Assembly: GCA_001563965.1 (NCBI GenBank)
Contig: LKMS01000054.1
Coordinates: forward strand, 1-9,035
DNA length: 9,035 nucleotides
Direction: 5' to 3'
Source of the DNA: Haloferacaceae archaeon PL-Br10_E2g29
Lineage (GTDB): Archaea > Halobacteriota > Halobacteria > Halobacteriales > Haloferacaceae
Numbering within the stretch: the first letter of the stretch is position 1; every line of letters begins with the position of its first letter. Of this stretch, positions 5,291 to 9,035 are shown piece by piece. Under the pieces are notes generated by a model. It searched no databases. It had not been told where the DNA came from and saw only the letters and a program-made list of their open reading frames with translations. Both the position numbers and the translations under genes were made by a program.

Positions 5291-6213
5291 AGTTTATCGA
5301 GGAGATCGTGATCGAGGCGTTTCTCCCGACGCTGCGATCGCTGTTGGCCGAAGCGCTGCGCGAACGGGGGCTAACACAGCGCGAGGTCGCCGATGCGCTC
5401 GGAATCAGTCAGTCGGCGGTCTCGAAATACGCCCACGGCGAGGTCGCCCGAAACGAGCGGATTGCGACCGACGACCGCGTTGTCGACCTCGTCGAACGGG
5501 TTGCCGACGGCCTGGCAAGCGGCGACATGAGTCGCGTGCAAGCGCTCGTCGAACTCGAAGTACTCATTCGGCAGCTTGAGGATGGAGACTTGCTGGCGGA
5601 ACTCCACGAGTCGGCCATGCCGGCGCTGTCGGCAGCCGACATCGACTTTTCGGTGCACGACCCCGATAGCCGAATTCGCCAGACAGAACAGGTTCGTGCC
5701 TCGGTTCGTCGTGGCCTGCGAACGCTGACGAGTATGGGCGATTTTTCACAGTTCATTCCGAACGTCGGCTCGAATCTCGTCGAGTGTCTCGCTGATGCCA
5801 CAGCCGTCGACGACGTCGCGGGCGTTCCCGGACGGATTTTCGATGTGAAAGGTCGCGCAACCGTTCCGGCCGACCCGGAGTTCGGCGTCAGCGAGCACGT
5901 CGCCTCGGTACTGTTGGCAACCCGCCAGCAAGGTCTTCCGGTTCGGGCAGCGCTCAATATCAGCTACGATCCCGCGGTGTTGTCGGCGTTCGAGGCGGCG
6001 GGCTACGCGACAGTGCAGTTCGACTCGGAGGCCAGCGATGCGCTCGAAGAAACGATTGCCAAGGTGATTTCAGCCGCACAGTCATCGAAAGAAGCGAGCC
6101 TCGCCGAGACGTTCGTCTTGTACCAAACCGGCGGCTTCGGAATCGAGCCAATTTCGTACGTCATCGGCCCTGACGCGCCAACAGTCGCGGCGGCGGTTCG
6201 ACAGCGTACGTGA
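5287..6213 (+). CDS. thiR: HTH-ThiN transcriptional regulator (ThiR-like, thiamine repressor)
   Basis: A 308-residue protein with an N-terminal helix-turn-helix (about 15-50, 'LTQREVADALGISQSAVSKY') joined through a helical linker to a C-terminal ThiN domain (about 130-305). ThiN blocks visible: 'FIPNVGSNLV' (156-165), 'VPGRIFDVKGR' (180-190), 'SEHVASVLLATRQQGLPVRA' (202-221), 'NISYD' (224-228) and 'TGGFGIEPISYVIGPD' (281-296). In Haloferax volcanii a protein of this architecture, ThiR, represses thi4 and thiC when thiamine is present and cannot replace ThiE as TMP synthase. The Arg and His thought to be active-site residues of enzymatic ThiN appear present here (Arg183, His204), so non-catalysis would rest on other differences. 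The start overlaps the dcd stop as ATGA, with a good Shine-Dalgarno, so the two genes form an operon. No thiamine biosynthesis gene is in the window. The family call is strong; ligand and targets are by analogy. Confidence 0.9.
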   Translation: MKFIEEIVIEAFLPTLRSLLAEALRERGLTQREVADALGISQSAVSKYAHGEVARNERIATDDRVVDLVERVADGLASGDMSRVQALVELEVLIRQLEDGDLLAELHESAMPALSAADIDFSVHDPDSRIRQTEQVRASVRRGLRTLTSMGDFSQFIPNVGSNLVECLADATAVDDVAGVPGRIFDVKGRATVPADPEFGVSEHVASVLLATRQQGLPVRAALNISYDPAVLSAFEAAGYATVQFDSEASDALEETIAKVISAAQSSKEASLAETFVLYQTGGFGIEPISYVIGPDAPTVAAAVRQRT

Positions 6214-6239
6214 ATTTCGTCGGGCCGACACGGCACGGC

Positions 6240-6280
6240 GGGTGTGCAGCGCTGTGTGCGAGCCATTAATGTACACACCC
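6240..6280. repeat. Inverted repeat flanking the lipoprotein TATA element
   Basis: GGGTGTG (6240-6246) and CACACCC (6274-6280) are perfect 7-bp arms, 27 bp apart, on either side of the TATA-like ATTAAT. A direct repeat GTGTGC (6242-6247 and 6254-6259) overlaps the left arm, separated by the palindrome AGCGCT. The arrangement could be an operator or a structure at the 3' end of thiR. Confidence 0.35.
6263..6272 (+). promoter_or_regulatory. TATA-like element for the lipoprotein gene
   Basis: CCATTAATGT, centred about 33 bp before the ATG at 6301. This would give a leader of only a few bases. It is the only AT-rich stretch in the 87-bp gap after thiR. Confidence 0.5.
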
Positions 6281-6300
6281 ACCCGACTGTCACCTGTGCA

Positions 6301-6714
6301 ATGAACCGACGCGCACTCCTCGCTGCGGTCGGAACCACAGCCGCCGTCGCAGCTAGCGGCTGTCTCGACGGTCCTATTCAGCGCCCACCACCCGCCGGTG
6401 AAGCCGAAAGCGAAGAGCCAGATCCCTCCGTTGAAATACTCGAATCCACGCTCAACCGCGAGGATGCGGGAACCGACGACGAGCGCGTGTGGATCTCCGG
6501 AACCGCCAGACGGGCTGGTGAAACGCAGCTCAGTTATGTCGAAATCAGGGCACTGTTCTTTGATGTCGACGGCGAACAACTCGACAGCACCGTCGAACAC
6601 ATCGAAGATCCGACCGCGGACAGCCGGTGGTCGTTCGAAATCGAGTTCTCCGGACGGGGAGAGCAGGCCGCCGCCGTCGACGACTACGAACTGGAGGTCA
6701 TCACCGCCCTCTAA
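6301..6714 (+). CDS. Tat-exported lipoprotein with FxLYD-like domain
   Basis: A 137-residue secreted protein. It starts with a twin-arginine type signal, 'MNRRALLAAVGTTAAVAASGC': Arg3-Arg4, a hydrophobic Ala/Val stretch and a lipobox ASGC with Cys21 as the predicted lipidated residue. Export by Tat and lipid anchoring on the outer face of the membrane is the usual route for haloarchaeal lipoproteins. An acidic, Pro-rich linker (22-43) leads to a single beta-rich domain. The strand pattern 'VWISGTARRAG' (63-73), 'SYVEIRALFFDVDGEQLDS' (78-96) and 'WSFEIEFSG' (109-117) is that of FxLYD-type immunoglobulin-like domains. Ligand and role are unknown. It has its own TATA-like element and is followed 36 bp downstream by the flippase gene, which lacks a visible promoter, so the two may share a transcript. 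Confidence 0.85.
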   Translation: MNRRALLAAVGTTAAVAASGCLDGPIQRPPPAGEAESEEPDPSVEILESTLNREDAGTDDERVWISGTARRAGETQLSYVEIRALFFDVDGEQLDSTVEHIEDPTADSRWSFEIEFSGRGEQAAAVDDYELEVITAL

Positions 6715-6737
6715 CCGTGAGCCGACGAGTGATTTTC

Positions 6738-6742
6738 GGAGG
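6738..6742 (+). promoter_or_regulatory. Shine-Dalgarno site deciding the flippase start
   Basis: GGAGG lies 8 nt before the GTG at 6751 but only 2 nt before the ATG at 6745. The first spacing is workable for ribosome binding and the second is too short, so the site supports the GTG start. Confidence 0.6.
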
Positions 6743-6750
6743 GAATGTAC

Positions 6751-8376
6751 GTGAGTGAGTTGTCAGGCGACGACCAACGCGACACACAGATGGGAACCGG
6801 CGAGGTACCCGTGTCGCCGCCGGCGAGACCAACGCTGTCGACGACAACCGATGGCGAGGATCCGACCGTCAGCGACGAAAGCAGCATCACGATGGCGACC
6901 CAGGGGGGAATCACGCTCGTTGGCGACGTCGTAAAAAAGTCGTTCGGTTTTCTGATTATCGCGATTATCACGCGGCTGGTCAGCCCCTCGATTTACGGGT
7001 TGTTCGTGCTTGGCACCTCCGTTATTCTGTTTGTGCAGGTGTTTGCGACGCTCGGGCTGCCGAAGGCCATCGACTACTACGTGCCACAGTTTCTCGCGGC
7101 CGACGAACCGGCAAAAGCCCGCGGTGTTGTCCTGCAGGTCGTCGCGTTCACGATTGGCACCTCGGTTGGAACGGCGATCGCGCTATCGTTACTGGCTGAC
7201 AGACTCGCGCTGTGGTTCGGCGAACCGTCGCTCCGGATTGCACTGATACTGCTCGCCGTGGCGCTGCCGTTGCTCGCCGCGTTCAACGTGCTGCTCGCGA
7301 TTTTCAACGCGATCAAACAGCTTCAGTACCGGGTGTACGTCCGCGACATCGCCCGCCCAACGGTTCGGTTGGTGGCGACCGCGGCGTTGTTGGTCGGCGG
7401 CTTTGGGCTCATCGGCGTGGTCGGCGGCTACATCATCGGTTTGCTCGCGTGCATCGTCGTTGGCGGCGTGTTACTGTCTCGAAACGTCGGGTTTCTGTTC
7501 GGCACCGACGTCGAGTTCATTTCGACGCCGAAACTGCTGTGGTACGCAGTACCGCTGGCGTTTGCGGGCGTTATCTATGTCGTCCTCGGCCAGATCGATT
7601 ACGTGATTGTCGGCTTTTTCCTCGCAAGCGAGGACGTCGGCTTCTACCGCGTTGGTTACATGCTGGCCGAAAACCTCTTTATCTTTTTTGCGGCGCTCGC
7701 ACCCGTGTTCAAGCCGCTCATCGCGGAGGTGCGGGCCGACGACGACGCGGTTCGTGCACAGTACCAGACGGCCGTTCGGTGGGTACTCGCGCTCACCCTG
7801 CCGGTGTTAGTGGTAGTCGTCCTCGGGGCGAGCACGTATCTCTCGATCGTGTTCACCCCGCAGTACGAGGTGGCCGCTCCGGTCGTTGCCGTGCTCGCCG
7901 GGGGCTACATCGTGAGTATCGCCGGTGGTGGCCCCGGCGGCTCGCTGCTGCAAGGGCTTGGCTACTCGCGACTCGTTTTTTTCAACACGGGGCTGCTGTT
8001 GGTGACCAACATTGTTGTGAGCGTGCTTTTGGTGCCTCGGATTGGCATTCTCGGCGCGGGCATCGGCTCGGCGGCAGCGCTCTCGGTTGCCGGGGGGGCC
8101 GCGCTCATCGAACTCTACGTGCTCCGACGAATCCATCCGTTTACGAACCGGCTTGGCCGAGTCGTTGCCGCGTCGCTGCCGGCGGCGCTCGTCGGCGGCC
8201 TGATCGTGCTGGTGGTTCCGAACCTCTACGTCGTTGGCGTGCTCCTGCCGATCGTGGTCGTCTCGGCCTATCTGGCTGGACTGCTTGGGTTGAACGCGGT
8301 TACGGATGCCGACCTCAGGGTTGCCGGCGAGATCGACCCTCGGTTCCAGCGAGGGCTGCGCCTGCTTCGTCGATAA
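6751..8376 (+). CDS. MOP-superfamily flippase (polysaccharide/lipid-linked oligosaccharide transporter, Wzx-like)
   Basis: An integral membrane protein of about 541 residues from the oligosaccharide-lipid flippase branch of the MOP exporter superfamily. Such proteins move lipid-linked sugars across the cytoplasmic membrane for glycan or surface-polysaccharide assembly. After a hydrophilic N-terminal tail of about 45 residues rich in Asp, Ser, Thr and Pro, I count roughly 14 hydrophobic segments. The first begins near 'GGITLVGDVVKKSFGFLIIA', a standard start of the family, and is followed by 'LVSPSIYGLFVLGTSVI'. The mid-protein block 'GQIDYVIVGFFLASEDVGFY' (about 280-300) is the characteristic repeat-start of these transporters. 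The C-terminus is short and basic. GTG at 6751 is preferred over ATG at 6745 because of the GGAGG spacing; an ATG at 6892 would remove the tail. No glycosyltransferase is in the window, so the substrate (AglR-like N-glycan lipid or another polymer) is unknown. Confidence 0.9.
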   Translation: MSELSGDDQRDTQMGTGEVPVSPPARPTLSTTTDGEDPTVSDESSITMATQGGITLVGDVVKKSFGFLIIAIITRLVSPSIYGLFVLGTSVILFVQVFATLGLPKAIDYYVPQFLAADEPAKARGVVLQVVAFTIGTSVGTAIALSLLADRLALWFGEPSLRIALILLAVALPLLAAFNVLLAIFNAIKQLQYRVYVRDIARPTVRLVATAALLVGGFGLIGVVGGYIIGLLACIVVGGVLLSRNVGFLFGTDVEFISTPKLLWYAVPLAFAGVIYVVLGQIDYVIVGFFLASEDVGFYRVGYMLAENLFIFFAALAPVFKPLIAEVRADDDAVRAQYQTAVRWVLALTLPVLVVVVLGASTYLSIVFTPQYEVAAPVVAVLAGGYIVSIAGGGPGGSLLQGLGYSRLVFFNTGLLLVTNIVVSVLLVPRIGILGAGIGSAAALSVAGGAALIELYVLRRIHPFTNRLGRVVAASLPAALVGGLIVLVVPNLYVVGVLLPIVVVSAYLAGLLGLNAVTDADLRVAGEIDPRFQRGLRLLRR

Positions 8377-8395
8377 CCACCGTGACGCCCGCGAG

Positions 8396-8917
8396 TTAGA
8401 CGAACGTCGCGACCGCCACCGCGACGCTGACTGCACCCACACCGGCCACGAACAACGTATAGTTGGCGCGTGGATTCTTTGCGGGGATCACCGCAAAGCT
8501 GTGATGAAACGTCGAAATCGGGCGAAACGGCCAGACGCCCATCGGCGTGATGATGTCGCCTGCGAGATGGCCGAAAATTGCAAGCGTCGAGACGCCACCG
8601 AACCAGAGCGCGGTGCCGAGCGGATCGGAAGCGATGACCAGCGTGTTGCCACCGGTGGCCCCAATCCCGAGAAGAACGCTGACAGCGAAGGCGACGAGGC
8701 CAACACCCATGCCAACCCCGAGGGCGAACCAAACCGTGTGCGTCGGTCCACGATGGGGAATCCGGTCGGTGTACTCGTCGAGGTCGGGAAACGGGCCGAG
8801 CGCGACCATGAGCGCGCCGGTGAGCACCGCGAGGACGACCTGACCGGTCGACACCAGCAGGGCCGCAAGCGGCGAAAACAGGAGCAACGAGATGCCGATA
8901 TGGCCCAGCAGATACAT
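8396..8917 (-). CDS. YdjM-like membrane-bound metal-dependent hydrolase (DUF457)
   Basis: A 173-residue membrane protein of the YdjM/DUF457 family, annotated as metal-dependent hydrolases although substrates are generally unknown. Candidate metal ligands fall in family positions: His6 in 'MYLLGHIGIS', the acidic pair in 'PDLDE' (44-48), His55 and His60 in 'HRGPTHT', His117 and Asp121 in 'GHLAGDIITPMG', and a later 'FHHS' (137-140). Hydrophobic segments lie at about 8-22, 25-41, 62-84, 101-114 and 154-172, giving four to five membrane passes with the His/Asp motifs at their ends. Length is typical. The start is the ATG at 8917, which places His6 correctly. It converges on the flippase gene with a 19-bp gap and has no obvious classical TATA element, but two dyads lie in its upstream region. 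Activity is inferred from family only. Confidence 0.88.
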   Translation of the reverse strand: MYLLGHIGISLLLFSPLAALLVSTGQVVLAVLTGALMVALGPFPDLDEYTDRIPHRGPTHTVWFALGVGMGVGLVAFAVSVLLGIGATGGNTLVIASDPLGTALWFGGVSTLAIFGHLAGDIITPMGVWPFRPISTFHHSFAVIPAKNPRANYTLFVAGVGAVSVAVAVATFV

Positions 8918-8929
8918 ACGAGTCAGTTA

Positions 8930-8962
8930 CTGTACAGCGACAAGAACAGTTCGGGTTGTCGC
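8930..8962. repeat. Two adjacent dyads upstream of the YdjM-like gene
   Basis: CTGTACAG at 8930-8937 is a perfect 8-bp palindrome, 13-20 bp before the ATG. GCGACAA (8937-8943) and TTGTCGC (8956-8962) form a perfect 7-bp inverted repeat with a 12-bp spacer, itself holding GAAC and GTTC. The block fills the space between the two leftward genes and could be an operator for the YdjM-like gene or a 3' structure of the preceding gene. Confidence 0.4.
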
Positions 8963-8969
8963 CGGGGGT

Positions 8970-9035
8970 TCAGTCGTCAGCCGGCGTCGGCTGGACGGTG
9001 AAATCGACCGCACTCCCGTCCTTGCCGAGTTCGTC
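8970..9035 (-). CDS. C-terminal tail of an unidentified acidic protein (partial)
   Basis: Reading leftward from the window edge, one frame gives 21 residues ending 'FTVQPTPADD' before a TGA at 8970-8972. The acidic composition and codon use fit a real haloarchaeal gene ending here, 52 bp before the start of the YdjM-like gene on the same strand. The piece is too short to assign to a family, and its status as coding is an inference from composition and position. Confidence 0.45.
   Translation of the reverse strand, partial: DELGKDGSAVDFTVQPTPADD

Noticed and set aside
7212..8399. A 395-codon frame within the flippase gene
   Set aside because: Same strand, other frame; its translation is Arg-rich and has no recognisable domain, whereas the flippase frame shows an ordered series of membrane segments.
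8306..9001. A 231-codon plus-strand open frame opposite the YdjM-like gene
   Set aside because: It is antisense to a gene with clear His/Asp motifs, its translation is rich in Arg and low-complexity charged stretches, and it overlaps the flippase end. Long antisense frames are common in GC-rich DNA.
1..9035. CRISPR array, tRNA or rRNA gene, transposon ends, or a defence island
   Set aside because: I saw no regularly spaced repeats, cloverleaf, transposase or integrase motifs, and all identified genes are metabolic, RNA-related, regulatory or envelope functions of chromosomal type.

Overview
The window comes from a halophilic archaeon (class Halobacteria). The predicted proteins are rich in Asp and Glu, the DNA is GC-rich with strong third-position GC, and most genes lack a Shine-Dalgarno site but carry an AT-rich TATA-like element 25-30 nt before the start codon, the pattern of haloarchaeal leaderless transcripts. 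Several families are archaeal or mainly haloarchaeal: Pth2, archaeal TruD, ThiR (HTH-ThiN), DUF2103 and twin-arginine lipoproteins. I cannot assign a genus. I see no tRNA, rRNA, CRISPR array, insertion sequence or integrase; this looks like ordinary chromosomal DNA.

Layout. Positions 1-522 (+) hold the end of a sensor histidine kinase, cut by the window edge. It converges on a leftward series: a DUF2103 putative metal-binding protein (538-1269), an aldo/keto reductase (1372-2343), a small DUF433 antitoxin-like protein (2447-2713), and an RNA-biology pair, pth2 (4238-4576) followed by truD (2819-4183). The first three leftward genes each have their own TATA-like element, so they are probably separate units rather than one operon. 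A 90-bp divergent gap then leads to the rightward genes: dcd and thiR, joined by an ATGA stop/start overlap (4667-6213); a Tat lipoprotein (6301-6714); and a MOP-superfamily flippase (about 6751-8376). The flippase converges on a leftward YdjM-like membrane hydrolase (8396-8917), and the tail of an unidentified acidic protein (8970-9035, -) runs off the right edge.

How the genes work together. pth2 and truD are both translation/tRNA housekeeping genes. dcd (deoxypyrimidine supply) and thiR (predicted thiamine-responsive repressor) are translationally coupled although no thiamine gene is present here. The lipoprotein and flippase are both envelope proteins 36 bp apart and may share a transcript.

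I found no convincing new multi-gene system. The observations most worth a second look are small: a DUF433 antitoxin-like gene without a toxin and with a dyad beside its promoter, the dcd-thiR coupling, paired dyads upstream of the YdjM-like gene, an inverted repeat around the lipoprotein TATA element, the uncharacterised DUF2103 protein with paired CxxC motifs, and a Shine-Dalgarno site that argues for a GTG start in the flippase gene.
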